Part shown: positions 50,606-59,760 of the stretch, piece by piece | Layout of the letters: each line of letters begins with the position of its first letter | Position numbering within the stretch: the first letter of the stretch is position 1 | From: Clostridiales bacterium UBA5888 | GTDB lineage: Bacteria; Bacillota; Clostridia; Oscillospirales; Oscillospiraceae | DNA: 64,000 nt | Assembly (NCBI GenBank): GCA_002431965.1 | Contig: DJEW01000001.1 | Span: 14,816 to 78,815, forward strand | Direction: 5' to 3' | Notes under the pieces: generated by a model | What the model saw: only the letters and a program-made list of their open reading frames with translations | The model's database searches: none | Told to the model about the DNA's origin: nothing | Translations under genes and position numbers: made by a program

Positions 50606-51730
50606 TTATTTTTTGCTTGCCTCAATCAACTTCTTATAAATCCGATCCATTGTTGCTAAATTATCTGTCTGCTCATAGAACCTTTTAGCTCTCTCATGAT
50701 AACACTCATAATCACTCAATATCTTATCAAGCCCATTTCTTACTTCTGCAACATTGGAAAAATCAACACACTCTGCTGCACCAGCTGCACCTACTGTTTC
50801 TGTTAGTCCAATATTATCCGATGTCAGCATTGGCATTCCAAATTTCGCATACTCGTAAATTTTATTCGGAGCACAAAAAACGTTATTCAGATTTGAGTAA
50901 TCATAATTTGCGATTCCAATATGTGCATACTGCGTAATGAGCAGGTGTTGCGGGCTTGGCACATAGCCAAAATAGACTGTTCGATAATATATTTTTTTTA
51001 CTTCGTCGAAAAGCCGTGTGTCGCCTTTTCCCATAATCCAGAATACAACATTCGGATCATCAATCACAGCCAATGCCTGAGCAATATTCACAAGCGGCCT
51101 ATCTCGACCGATAATTCCCTGGTATAATATAATCCTACTATCCTTATATCTCTGTATTGTTTCTAAAATGTTTGGGTTGATATTATTGAAGTCGGCTTCT
51201 TTATTATTCCTATCAGAAATCTCATATGCCTTATTAGGCATAACAACGGGAGCCGTTTTTAATTTATACCTACTTTTCATAATAGCTGAACGATGCCTTT
51301 CACAGCAAATTATAAGTGCAGCATTAGGCAAAATGCGCTTCAGACACAAATCAATCCACTTCTGATCATCATATAACTCCAAAACAGATGCTACAAATTT
51401 TTTATTCTCCAAGCTTTTACCTAACGTCATAAAAGATTCACAATTTCCGAACCAAAGGATTTTATATCTTGGAAGTTCAGCAATAATGCGCTCGACTTCA
51501 GTCTTGTAGGCAATAAGCTTTTTAACAGAGTTTACTTTGGAGTTTTTCAAGTTGTCAGATTCAAGCAAATAATGTTCTATATTTCTTGAATCAAAAAGTT
51601 TATCAATATATGTCGAATTGATTCCGTGATACACTACTAAGTCCGCACCCATATCATTTAACATTAAAACTTGAGCCAAACATGGAGGGAAAAATTGGAA
51701 CCCCTTTTTTAAAAAGTATATAATTTTCAT
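50606..51730 (-). CDS. Glycosyltransferase (GT4-like)
   Basis: A 374-residue GT-B enzyme. N-terminal Rossmann-like half without strong motifs, and a C-terminal half with RIILYQGIIGRDRPLVNIAQAL, VVFWIMGKGDTRLFDEV, and CAPNKIYEYAKFGMPMLTSD (family 4 nucleotide-sugar site; the Glu of NKIYEYA corresponds to the usual EX7E region). Adds one sugar to the lipid-linked repeat unit. AT-rich like its neighbours. Confidence 0.85.
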   Translation of the reverse strand: MKIIYFLKKGFQFFPPCLAQVLMLNDMGADLVVYHGINSTYIDKLFDSRNIEHYLLESDNLKNSKVNSVKKLIAYKTEVERIIAELPRYKILWFGNCESFMTLGKSLENKKFVASVLELYDDQKWIDLCLKRILPNAALIICCERHRSAIMKSRYKLKTAPVVMPNKAYEISDRNNKEADFNNINPNILETIQRYKDSRIILYQGIIGRDRPLVNIAQALAVIDDPNVVFWIMGKGDTRLFDEVKKIYYRTVYFGYVPSPQHLLITQYAHIGIANYDYSNLNNVFCAPNKIYEYAKFGMPMLTSDNIGLTETVGAAGAAECVDFSNVAEVRNGLDKILSDYECYHERAKRFYEQTDNLATMDRIYKKLIEASKK

Positions 51731-51762
51731 CTTTACTGTTTTCTCCTATTAAAGAAATAAGT

Positions 51763-52818
51763 TTATTGCCAAAAAAAGCGGTATGGAACAATTCCTTGTG
51801 CACCTTTTAGAATCAACAGAAATTGATATAAACTGATTCCGACAAAAAATATCCCTTTTGATATTAGTTTATTCTGCTTCTTTAACGATTCGATACAATT
51901 TGGCAATAATACTATAAGTGGCATCGTAAAATAATATGTCAAGCGATTTACAATTTGAATTTTTATAGATACAAAATATAGAATAACTCCTATTCCGAGC
52001 ATGGTTAAATAAAACAATTCATTTTCGCTCAAATGACTTTGAGTGAGAATAATAAACAGGAATATTGACAGAAACAAAATCGGATTGAGAACATTGCCAT
52101 TTCCGGCAAATATACTATCAATATACCCCGCATATGATTGAAAAAGTATCAATCCCTGTGAAACCACTTTCTCACCAAACAGCAATCCCATGCTAGACAG
52201 TGCTATTATCCATACACTCCAATTCTTATTTGCTCGTATCCCTGTTTTTTTCACAATCCAAAAAAGCAGGACGACCAATGCGCTCTTATGAACTGTTGCA
52301 GCAAAAAAAGTCAATACAAAATATTTTATATTTTTGTTTCTTTCCAAATTACTGATTGCCAAAAACGCAATACTCATAGCCGCCGCCTGTCTCATTGCAT
52401 TAAATGCCCAATAATAATACATTAAGCCGGTGTAGATAATTATAGAAAAGAAAGCATTTCTGGAATCTATTTCAATAACCTTTAGAACTGGTATAACAGT
52501 TATAGTCGCATATATTAGAAGTAACCACACAGGCTTATTGAAAATAGTTGCTGTTATGCTATAGATAATTTGATTTCCAATTTCTAGCCAACCAATTCCC
52601 CATCCACTTTTTACTGCCCAAAATAAATCTATATATGTTTGAGTATCTATTCCAACTGTAGAGCCTCTCAGTCCTAAGAGTAAAACGAGTTGTGTTGCCA
52701 CAATAATTAACCAAGCTTTTTCCCGTTTAAATCCTTTTAAAAATAGACTTCCCTCTATTATTATAAGGATATAGTTTAAATTCGTCAATTCAAACAATTT
52801 TTTGCTCCTATACACCAC
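51763..52818 (-). CDS. EpsG-type polysaccharide polymerase (Wzy)
   Basis: A 351-residue protein with about ten helices and the EpsG marks GLRGSTVGIDTQTYIDLF near residue 49, FNAMRQAAAMSIAFLA and KYFVLTFFAATVHKSALVVL. Joins repeat units on the outer face of the membrane. Two bp after the next upstream GT2 gene. Wzy proteins diverge fast, so family-level only. Confidence 0.88.
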   Translation of the reverse strand: MVYRSKKLFELTNLNYILIIIEGSLFLKGFKREKAWLIIVATQLVLLLGLRGSTVGIDTQTYIDLFWAVKSGWGIGWLEIGNQIIYSITATIFNKPVWLLLIYATITVIPVLKVIEIDSRNAFFSIIIYTGLMYYYWAFNAMRQAAAMSIAFLAISNLERNKNIKYFVLTFFAATVHKSALVVLLFWIVKKTGIRANKNWSVWIIALSSMGLLFGEKVVSQGLILFQSYAGYIDSIFAGNGNVLNPILFLSIFLFIILTQSHLSENELFYLTMLGIGVILYFVSIKIQIVNRLTYYFTMPLIVLLPNCIESLKKQNKLISKGIFFVGISLYQFLLILKGAQGIVPYRFFWQ

Positions 52819-52819
52819 A

Positions 52820-53752
52820 TTATAGGCTAATCAAAGCCATCAGTATTTTCCGGCTAACTGGCATTCTCCATTTCATCAGTTCCCAAAACGCCCCACGCAC
52901 GTCTCTTTTTAATTTTTTCCTTGTTTCGATCATAAAAGGATCATGATGGTCATATCCATTCAGATACATCTGTGTCAAAAGCGTAAAACGCGCCCGTTTG
53001 CAATTCATCATACAAGCACAACTATATTCCGGGGTATATTGTTCAACCTGCTTTTGAACCACATCCCAAATATCAAGCAAATCCAGCTTCTTTTTACTGA
53101 ATCCGCTGTTTGTCACACCCTCAACATTTTTAAAATAATTATAGAGCGGCGCATCTGTATAGACCGCAGCCTCACATTTTCTCGCAAGGTAGTAACATGC
53201 CTCTACATCTTCATTCATCTTGCCTTCAATAAAAGTGTAGCCATCCAGAATATCACGCCGAAAAATTGCCCCACACACACTATGCGTGTCAGGCTCGCCG
53301 TTCAGCCGAAAAAAGCGGTTCATTAAGTCTACACGGGATAGCACCACAGCATCTTGCTTTGCCATAGCCTGCGTATCTGCGTACTCCTGTACTACTCGCA
53401 TTCCTCCAATTGCCATTGGAACATTATATTTATTGGCGAGATCATACAGTGTTTTTAGCGCAGTTTTGTCCAGCCAATCATCGCTGTCTACAAAAGCAAT
53501 CCAATTACCTTTTGCAATTTTTAGCCCTGCATTTCTAGCAGAACTTGCGCCGGCGTTTTCTTTATGCATCACTTGAATGCGGCTATCTTTTTTCGCCCAT
53601 TCATCGCACATTTGTGGGCACTTATCAGGTGAACCATCATCTACAAGAATCAGCTCAAAATCAGGATATGTCTGACCAATAATAGATTTCACACAACGGT
53701 CAAGATATTTTTCCACTTTGTAAACCGGAACAATAACACTGATTTTAGTCAT
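52820..53752 (-). CDS. Glycosyltransferase family 2 (1)
   Basis: A 310-residue GT-A enzyme. N-terminal SVIVPVYKVEKYLDRCVKSIIGQTY, LILVDDGSPD, and FVDSDDW (DXD metal site) are intact, followed by GTVRVV-like acceptor segments. Adds a sugar during repeat-unit assembly; the substrate is unknown. It starts 15 bp after the preceding GT2 gene. Confidence 0.94.
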   Translation of the reverse strand: MTKISVIVPVYKVEKYLDRCVKSIIGQTYPDFELILVDDGSPDKCPQMCDEWAKKDSRIQVMHKENAGASSARNAGLKIAKGNWIAFVDSDDWLDKTALKTLYDLANKYNVPMAIGGMRVVQEYADTQAMAKQDAVVLSRVDLMNRFFRLNGEPDTHSVCGAIFRRDILDGYTFIEGKMNEDVEACYYLARKCEAAVYTDAPLYNYFKNVEGVTNSGFSKKKLDLLDIWDVVQKQVEQYTPEYSCACMMNCKRARFTLLTQMYLNGYDHHDPFMIETRKKLKRDVRGAFWELMKWRMPVSRKILMALISL

Positions 53753-53766
53753 ACAATTCCCCTCTT

Positions 53767-54588
53767 CTACTTCCTCAGTATCCTCTCAAACATAAACTTC
53801 CGCAGCCAGTTAGGAGCGAGCGATGACCCACTGCGAATCACGCAGCTCTTTATGTATTGTCCTTCTCCAATAAATCCTTGCTGTTTCATAAACTTGAACA
53901 GCTTTGCCTGCGTCTTTGCATACTTCCAACCGGCTCTTCTTAGATACATATCCGAGCCAGCCCTCATGTGGAGCAGCGGCTCTTGAATGTTGTAGCCTTG
54001 ATACCCGGCCATCAGCATCCTAATCCAAAGGTAATAATCCTCCAACAGATAGAAATCCTGATAGGAGCCAACCGCCTCAACTGCGGATTTCTTGTACATC
54101 ACGCAAGGATGATTGAACGGATTGCGCTTCTTTGCAAACTCTACGATTTCAGCATTTGTTTCCGGCGGCATACGCTTTGTGTCAACGGTGTTCGGATCAG
54201 TTGTAAACTCCTCTACAATGCCGGAACAAATACTCACTTCTTGGTGTGTATTGAACACAGCAATCTGTTTTTCACAGCGATCCGGATACGCAATGTCATC
54301 ACTGTCCATCCTGGCAACCAACTCATTTTTGCAGTGCTTTATGCCTTCATTGAGTGCATTGCCAAGTCCGCCGTTCTTTGCGAGGCGAACAACATTCAGA
54401 GTTGCTCCCATCTCCTGTTGCTTTTGGATGATCACCTCATTCAACCCATCATTCAATGGACCATCGCACACAAGCACAAAATCATCCGTTGGGAGTGTCT
54501 GTGCCTGAATGCTCTCGATTGCTTGTTTCAAATACTCCGGCTTTTCTTTACGGTATACTGACATTAAAACAGAATACTCTGAAGCCAT
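53767..54588 (-). CDS. Glycosyltransferase family 2 (2)
   Basis: A 273-residue GT-A enzyme. Motifs: YSVLMSVYRKEKPEYLKQAIESI, LVCDGPLNDGLNEV, ARMDSDDIAYPDRCEKQ and NPFNHPCVMYKKSAV, which recall enzymes adding galactose, rhamnose or similar sugars. Two adjacent ATGs (54591 and 54588) follow GGAGG; the second is listed. The stop codon of the upstream GT2 overlaps this start, so its translation depends on reading through that gene to the very end. Confidence 0.93.
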   Translation of the reverse strand: MASEYSVLMSVYRKEKPEYLKQAIESIQAQTLPTDDFVLVCDGPLNDGLNEVIIQKQQEMGATLNVVRLAKNGGLGNALNEGIKHCKNELVARMDSDDIAYPDRCEKQIAVFNTHQEVSICSGIVEEFTTDPNTVDTKRMPPETNAEIVEFAKKRNPFNHPCVMYKKSAVEAVGSYQDFYLLEDYYLWIRMLMAGYQGYNIQEPLLHMRAGSDMYLRRAGWKYAKTQAKLFKFMKQQGFIGEGQYIKSCVIRSGSSLAPNWLRKFMFERILRK

Positions 54589-55460
54589 CATGCCGCCCTC
54601 CACTGTTTACATTCATACAGTGCAGGAGCGGAGAAATTAACAATATAGATTTCTCTATCGGGGTTACTCTGTGTTACCCCCCCCCGATTGGAAATTTTTA
54701 GCTTAGTGTATTTTGCCATGTTCCTCAACATGTACCAGCCCTCATAATAAGCAGCCTCTATCGGGTTCAATCCGACATACCGATATGTATTCAAGTTCAT
54801 CTTCGCAGCCTTGACCTTGTTGCCCGACTTCGATGATTTTGCAATGCGATAGATGAGCAGCGGCTCATCCACACCATAGGCTTTCTTTCTTTCTTTCAGG
54901 ATACTGAGCCAAATCGCAAAGTCCTCGTGCATCCCGTCGCCAACTGCATAATGCTTTGCATACAACTCCTTGCGCACCAGCGCAGAGGAATTGGATAGCA
55001 CATTCTGCTTCAGCAGCTGCCGATAGCTCACTTCCGCCGGAGCATGAAGATACCAGTCGATTGGCCGTCCATCCGAGTCCATAAAAGCAGAGCCCGTGAA
55101 AAGAAGATCGGCATTCATTCTCTTTTGAAGAGCAATCTGCTTTTCAAGCTTTTCCGGTGCCCACGCATCATCGCTGTCAAGAATTGCGATCCATGAACCC
55201 TTCGCCTCTTTCAAACCATGCTTGCGCGTATAGGACACGCCGCAGTTCTCTGCATTAGAAATAAGGCGCACGCGACTGTCCTTTGCCGCAATATTTCTGA
55301 CCAGTTCCACCGTCCTGTCCTTCGAGCAGTCATTCACCACAAGAAGTTCGAAATTGGGGTAGGTCTGATCCAGCACAGAATTGATAGCCTGCTCTATCGT
55401 TTTCTCTGCGTTGTAGGCTGCCATGATAATGCTTATCAGTCCGAAATTTTCATGCAACAT
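54588..55460 (-). CDS. Glycosyltransferase family 2 (3), with a G9 tract
   Basis: A 290-residue GT-A enzyme: GLISIIMAAYNAEKTIEQAINSVLDQTY, LLVVNDCSKDRT, ILDSDDAWAPEKLE (DXD). The conserved body ends near KYTKLKI; the last 30 residues, after the G9 tract, look unlike GT2 C-termini. The tract sits in codons for R-G-G. Its length decides whether the protein stops just after the tract (G8 or G10) or runs on to overlap the next gene's start (G9, as here). See the repeat entry. Confidence 0.92.
   Translation of the reverse strand: MLHENFGLISIIMAAYNAEKTIEQAINSVLDQTYPNFELLVVNDCSKDRTVELVRNIAAKDSRVRLISNAENCGVSYTRKHGLKEAKGSWIAILDSDDAWAPEKLEKQIALQKRMNADLLFTGSAFMDSDGRPIDWYLHAPAEVSYRQLLKQNVLSNSSALVRKELYAKHYAVGDGMHEDFAIWLSILKERKKAYGVDEPLLIYRIAKSSKSGNKVKAAKMNLNTYRYVGLNPIEAAYYEGWYMLRNMAKYTKLKISNRGGVTQSNPDREIYIVNFSAPALYECKQWRAA
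54677..54685 (-). repeat. Homopolymer G9 tract inside a glycosyltransferase gene
   Basis: Nine C on the plus strand (nine G in the coding sense). G9 leaves the frame open for 26 more codons to the TGA that overlaps the next GT2 start. With G8 the next codon is TAA; with G10 a TAA comes three codons after. Such runs in surface-glycan genes are typical slipped-strand switches. Confidence 0.75.
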
Positions 55461-55586
55461 CGCCCTGTGTCCTCATTCCTCTCTCCACATCAAAACAGCC
55501 CATACTCATCTCAAAGAGTCTGAGCCGGCAGCAATCCTCTAAGCGCCGCGCAGCTGCCAGTGCGCCATTATGTGCCATCATCCATC

Positions 55587-56951
55587 TCACTGACCCTTCC
55601 CGCTCATCGCAGTCGTCGCGCCCACTGCCACGCCCTCGGTGGATTCAGGCATAAACAGAATTTTAACCGTTGCAAAGATTATACGCAGATCTTCGACGAT
55701 ACTGGGCTTTGCGATGTACATCAGATCCATCTGGAGCTTGTCATACGGGGTCGTATTATACTTGCCATAAACCTGCGCCAGACCGGTCAGCCCAGCCTTA
55801 GCCTGAAGCCTCAGAACAAATTCGGGCATTTCCATTTCATAGTACTCGGCAATTTCCGGTCTTTCAGGGCGCGGTCCCACTATAGTCAAATCCCCTGCCA
55901 ATATATTTATCAGCTGCGGCAGCTCGTCAATCCTCGTCTTTCGGATCACCCTGCCAACCGGGGTGATGCGGTCGTCCGCATCGCCGGTCGAGAGGCGGGC
56001 AACGCCGTCGCTCTCGGCATCCACGCGCATAGAGCGGAATTTCAGCATCTGAAACTCCTTCCCGTCCCTGGTGAGACGGGTCTGCTTATATATCACAGGA
56101 CCGCCATCGGTGGATTTGATCGCTATTGAAACGACCAGAAGCAGCGGGGAGAGAATTATCAGCGCACACAGCGACGCAATAATGTCAAACGCTCTCTTGA
56201 CAAAAAGATACGACACCGGGGGATGGTATCGATCCACCCGGAGCATGGGCAGATAGAACATATGCATCCGTTTTGCGCCGCTCATGATGACATCGCCAAT
56301 GCGCGGCATTACATACGTCCTCTTGTCGTTTGCCACGCAGTATTTCAAAATTACATTCCGGTCATGACTTCTGATGCCGGAGAGAAACACGACCTCCGCA
56401 TCCTCCAGAAGAGACAGCTCCTCCATGCACGTCACGGAATCCACAACGCGGATGACGTCAAATTTTCTGTCAAAGCCATAGTCTTTGATAAGCCCGGGAA
56501 TGCTGTCGCGGTCATCATAAACAACGACCGTCGGCTTTGCGCTGAATGTGTGAAAATACCAGATCTGAGCAAGGAAAGCCCACACCGCAGAGCCAAGCAC
56601 CTGCACGGCGCCGACAATCAGCAGTGGGAAAACCTTCGGCAAATGCTTTGTGAGAAGCAGGATGAGCAGATACATGATCACGTCTGCAAACAGCAGCGTC
56701 AGCATCTGACTGTACACTATCTCCAGCTTCCTTGACATTGAGATCTCCAATGCGTCATATGTACGCCCAATGAGCACATACAAAAGCAGAAAAATAAATA
56801 TCAGGAGAATATCGCCGCGGTTATTGTAATAAACAATTGCCGCATCCGGCGCATAGTATTTGACCCAGGCAAAGGCAAACGCTGCTGTCATGTACAATAC
56901 ATTGAGCGTCTTTACAGCGAAAATCAAAATGTCATGTTTCATCTTATCCAT
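55587..56951 (-). CDS. Exopolysaccharide priming glycosylphosphotransferase
   Basis: A 454-residue polyprenyl-phosphate sugar-1-phosphate transferase (WbaP/CpsE type). Residues 1-125 have four or five helices; a nucleotide-binding-like domain follows; the catalytic domain at about 260-454 has KRAFDIIASLCALIILSPLL, KFRSMR, TRIDELPQLINILAGD and VGPRPERPE. It starts repeat-unit synthesis. About 126 bp of gene-free sequence precede the next GT2 gene. Confidence 0.95.
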   Translation of the reverse strand: MDKMKHDILIFAVKTLNVLYMTAAFAFAWVKYYAPDAAIVYYNNRGDILLIFIFLLLYVLIGRTYDALEISMSRKLEIVYSQMLTLLFADVIMYLLILLLTKHLPKVFPLLIVGAVQVLGSAVWAFLAQIWYFHTFSAKPTVVVYDDRDSIPGLIKDYGFDRKFDVIRVVDSVTCMEELSLLEDAEVVFLSGIRSHDRNVILKYCVANDKRTYVMPRIGDVIMSGAKRMHMFYLPMLRVDRYHPPVSYLFVKRAFDIIASLCALIILSPLLLVVSIAIKSTDGGPVIYKQTRLTRDGKEFQMLKFRSMRVDAESDGVARLSTGDADDRITPVGRVIRKTRIDELPQLINILAGDLTIVGPRPERPEIAEYYEMEMPEFVLRLQAKAGLTGLAQVYGKYNTTPYDKLQMDLMYIAKPSIVEDLRIIFATVKILFMPESTEGVAVGATTAMSGKGQ

Positions 56952-57013
56952 TGCGTTTGCTCATTCTTCCTTTTCTGTGGAATGCTTTGCCTATTACGGC
57001 TTTCCCTGCCGCA

Positions 57014-58546
57014 TCATGTGCACGCGCTGCACCGGTACTCCTTCGCCGCGCCTTCAAGCGTGTCGTTGACCGCGAAGCCCAGCAAGTTCGCGTGCGCAAA
57101 CCTGAGCTGATCAACGCAGTCGCGCAAAATCCCGGCGTGGCAGGTGTTCTCGCGCACTACGACAACCATCCCATCTGCCTGCTCTGACGCCGGCACTGCG
57201 TCTATAACCGCTCCCATGGAGGGCGTGTCAATGATGAGATAGTCATATTCCGGTCTCAGCGCCGCACTCAGCCGCTCCATCTGAGCGGAGTTCAGAAGCT
57301 GCAGCGTGTTATGCGGTATATCCCCGCCGGTGATAACGTCAAAAGCCGCATCACCGGTGCTGCTCTTATATTTCTGTATCGCCGGGGCGATTTTGCCCAT
57401 GTCGCCGAGGATGCCGCTCAGCCCCGGAGAAGGCTTCAGACCAAGCCTTGTGCCGAGCGACGGGCGGCGCATATCCGCGTCAATAAGCAGCACACGCTTG
57501 CCAAGCTGCGACAGGGAGCAGGCAAGGCTGAGCGAAACCGTGCTCTTGCCCTCGCCGGGCTGGGCGCTCGTGACGCCGATGACACGGCAGCCCGCGTCGC
57601 CCTTGTCAAAGGACATCATCACGTTTGTCATAAGGCGCTTGAACGCCTCGCTTGCTGCAAAGCTCATATCCTCGCAGATCTGCCCGCAGCTTGTCTGCTG
57701 CTTGCTCGCAGCGGCGAACTTCTTCCCGTCCGCGCTGCATTTGCCCGCATCGCCGCAGTAATGCGAGGCGAAGTAATACTCCTTCTTCTCGCTCAGGCGC
57801 ATATTCGGGATAAGCGCCAGCACCGGGATGTCCGGGAACATCGCCTTGAGATCGTCCGCAGACAGGATAACGTCGCTGAGGATGAACTTCACCGTCACGG
57901 CTGCCGCGGCGACGAACAGCCCAAGCAGCGCGCCGATGAGCGTATTCTTTGTGAAGCTGAGCGCGGGCACGGAACGGTGCGCCGGCGTGACAGCATAGTC
58001 CACAATGCGCACGGTGCTGCCTTCCATCAGCTCGGCTATTTTGCCCGGCAGGATTTCTGCAACGGTGTTGGCAATAAGCTCCGCCTCCGCAGGGCTCCCG
58101 CTCTTGACCGTGACGGTGAACGCCGCGGTCTCATCGACCGCCTCCGCGGAAATCATCCCCAGAAGCTCCTCGTAGCTGTACGGCAGGTCTGCCGCCGCGA
58201 TAACGTCGTCCAGCGTGGTTCTGGATCTAAGGATAAATAAGTATGTTTCCATAAGGGAGTCCGACGCTGTTCCGCCAAGCGGGGATACAGAGGATACAGA
58301 GGATACAGAATAGTTTGCAGAATCGGAGGTTATGTGTTTATTGTTTATATTATAGTTTGCAACATACAGGGAAACTGCCGCCTCGTATTTGGCGTGCTCC
58401 GTTCTGTAGCGCTGCACCGCGAATGTTCCGGCGAACACCGCCGCGCCCGCAATCAGCGCCGCGAGCACCAGAAGAATCACCTTGCTCCACAGCACCTTTA
58501 CAAGCGCCAGAAGGTCTATTTCATCGTTTTCTTTTCTTGCTGTCAT
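57014..58546 (-). CDS. Chain-length regulator fused to a BY-kinase (CpsC-CpsD type)
   Basis: A 510-residue fusion. Residues 1-250: a Wzz domain with membrane helices near 18-40 and 200-225. Residues 290-510: a BY-kinase with AQPGEGKSTVSLSLA (Walker A), LIDADMRRP (Walker A') and LIIDTPSMGAV (Walker B). The C-terminus KEYRCSACT has a single Tyr instead of the usual tyrosine cluster, so autophosphorylation may be limited. A separate CpsC and CpsD pair is encoded just upstream; the fused copy is close in sequence and probably a duplicate. It has its own promoter. Confidence 0.92.
   Translation of the reverse strand: MTARKENDEIDLLALVKVLWSKVILLVLAALIAGAAVFAGTFAVQRYRTEHAKYEAAVSLYVANYNINNKHITSDSANYSVSSVSSVSPLGGTASDSLMETYLFILRSRTTLDDVIAAADLPYSYEELLGMISAEAVDETAAFTVTVKSGSPAEAELIANTVAEILPGKIAELMEGSTVRIVDYAVTPAHRSVPALSFTKNTLIGALLGLFVAAAAVTVKFILSDVILSADDLKAMFPDIPVLALIPNMRLSEKKEYYFASHYCGDAGKCSADGKKFAAASKQQTSCGQICEDMSFAASEAFKRLMTNVMMSFDKGDAGCRVIGVTSAQPGEGKSTVSLSLACSLSQLGKRVLLIDADMRRPSLGTRLGLKPSPGLSGILGDMGKIAPAIQKYKSSTGDAAFDVITGGDIPHNTLQLLNSAQMERLSAALRPEYDYLIIDTPSMGAVIDAVPASEQADGMVVVVRENTCHAGILRDCVDQLRFAHANLLGFAVNDTLEGAAKEYRCSACT
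58283..58309 (-). repeat. Triplicated 9-bp unit in the fused Wzz domain
   Basis: GGATACAGA in three perfect tandem copies, encoding part of the VSSVSSVS stretch in the extracellular loop. Gain or loss of one unit would leave the frame intact. Confidence 0.8.
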
Positions 58547-58638
58547 TCACTGTTCCTCACTCATTCTTCGTGTACTCTGCCTGCAGTTTTCTGCATTGTG
58601 CAGGCGCTAACAAAAAGCGCCAAAATACTACAATATTT

Positions 58639-58667
58639 AGAATACCACAAATTTGAGTGTATTGCAA
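58639..58667 (-). promoter_or_regulatory. Promoter for the downstream half of the polysaccharide locus
   Basis: On the minus strand TTGCAA, 17-nt spacer, TATTCT, about 90 nt before the fused Wzz/kinase gene. The 58547-58737 gap also holds a small hairpin (GCCTGCA / TGCAGGC, 58578-58604) and no gene. Confidence 0.6.
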
Positions 58668-58737
58668 TAGAAACAGCAGAATCTAACAGAACATCAGAGG
58701 AACAGCATGCAATGGGCATCGCAGCGTCTCTTTTTTG

Positions 58738-59751
58738 TCACCTGACGCCCTCGTACACGGACTTGTAGAGCTTCTCGTTCACCGTGTCGTAGTCTGGCAG
58801 GACGTAGTAGTTGCCGTCGTCGGAGGACGTATAGTCCTCATCGTGCGGGATGCGGTCGCTCACGCGATCATACCCCATGAGCATTTCGGAGTTCATCGCA
58901 AGCGTCATAAGCTCATTATCCGTCATGTCCGTATCTATGTTCGGCAGAAAGCCGTTGGCAAACGCGAGAAGCTCGTTTCCGCTCATGTCCTTGACCTTGT
59001 CGAACACCTGCGCCACGACCTTCCGCGCGCGCTCCGTCCTGCCGCGGTCATCCCCGCTGCTCGACGGACGGATGCGCAGATACGCCGCCGTCTGCACCCC
59101 GTTGAGATGCAGCAGCCCGGCCTCATCCGCACTTATCGCGTTCGCGCCCTCATCCGCGCCCACAAGATTTTCTATGTTCGCAATTTTTCCGGACATTGCC
59201 TTTATCTCGTCCGCCGTCAGATCTATGTCCACCCCGCCGAGCGCATCTATGATGTCCACAACGTTGAGATAGTTGACAAGAATGTAATTATCCACCGGGA
59301 TGTTGAAGTTAAGCTCGAACACCTCGCGCAGCAGCGGTACGCCGCCCTTATGGTATGTCGAGGTGATCTTCATGCCATAATCATTCGGCACATTGACCCG
59401 CGTGTCGCGCAGCACCGAGGTCATGATAAGCTCCTGCGTATTTTTGTTTATCGTCAGCAGCATGATCCCGTCGGCGTTGCCAAGCTCGTCCAGCCCGGCG
59501 AGGTTGTCGTTATCCACCCCGATGAGCAGTATGTTCGTCACATCCTGCAGGTCGTAGTCGCTGCCGGCCTTCTCGCGCAGCTTCTGCCGCACCTCGCGGC
59601 TGACTGTGGAGGTTGGCTCGATGCTTGCCGCCTGCCCGGCTGTCTTCACCGTCTCCGCAGCCGCCTGCCGCTGCGCCGTCACTATACCCACCGTGACCGC
59701 CGCCGCAAGCAGCACCGCCAGAACGATCAATAATATCTTTTTATTTTTCAT
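58738..59751 (-). CDS. LytR-CpsA-Psr family glycopolymer ligase
   Basis: A 337-residue membrane-anchored enzyme. Residues 4-24 form the single helix; the LCP domain has NILLIGVDN, TSVLRDTRVNVP and a DVNYLNVVDIIDALGGVDIDLT segment, plus AYLRIRPSSSGDDRGRTERARKVV with the conserved Arg residues. It transfers finished glycopolymer to peptidoglycan. Between cpsB and the fused regulator, as in many Gram-positive capsule loci. Confidence 0.93.
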   Translation of the reverse strand: MKNKKILLIVLAVLLAAAVTVGIVTAQRQAAAETVKTAGQAASIEPTSTVSREVRQKLREKAGSDYDLQDVTNILLIGVDNDNLAGLDELGNADGIMLLTINKNTQELIMTSVLRDTRVNVPNDYGMKITSTYHKGGVPLLREVFELNFNIPVDNYILVNYLNVVDIIDALGGVDIDLTADEIKAMSGKIANIENLVGADEGANAISADEAGLLHLNGVQTAAYLRIRPSSSGDDRGRTERARKVVAQVFDKVKDMSGNELLAFANGFLPNIDTDMTDNELMTLAMNSEMLMGYDRVSDRIPHDEDYTSSDDGNYYVLPDYDTVNEKLYKSVYEGVR

Positions 59752-59760
59752 TACTCTCCC

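Noticed and set aside
58283..58309. Possible CRISPR-like or microsatellite array
   Set aside because: Three 9-bp units inside a coding region, without spacers; a coding tandem repeat only.
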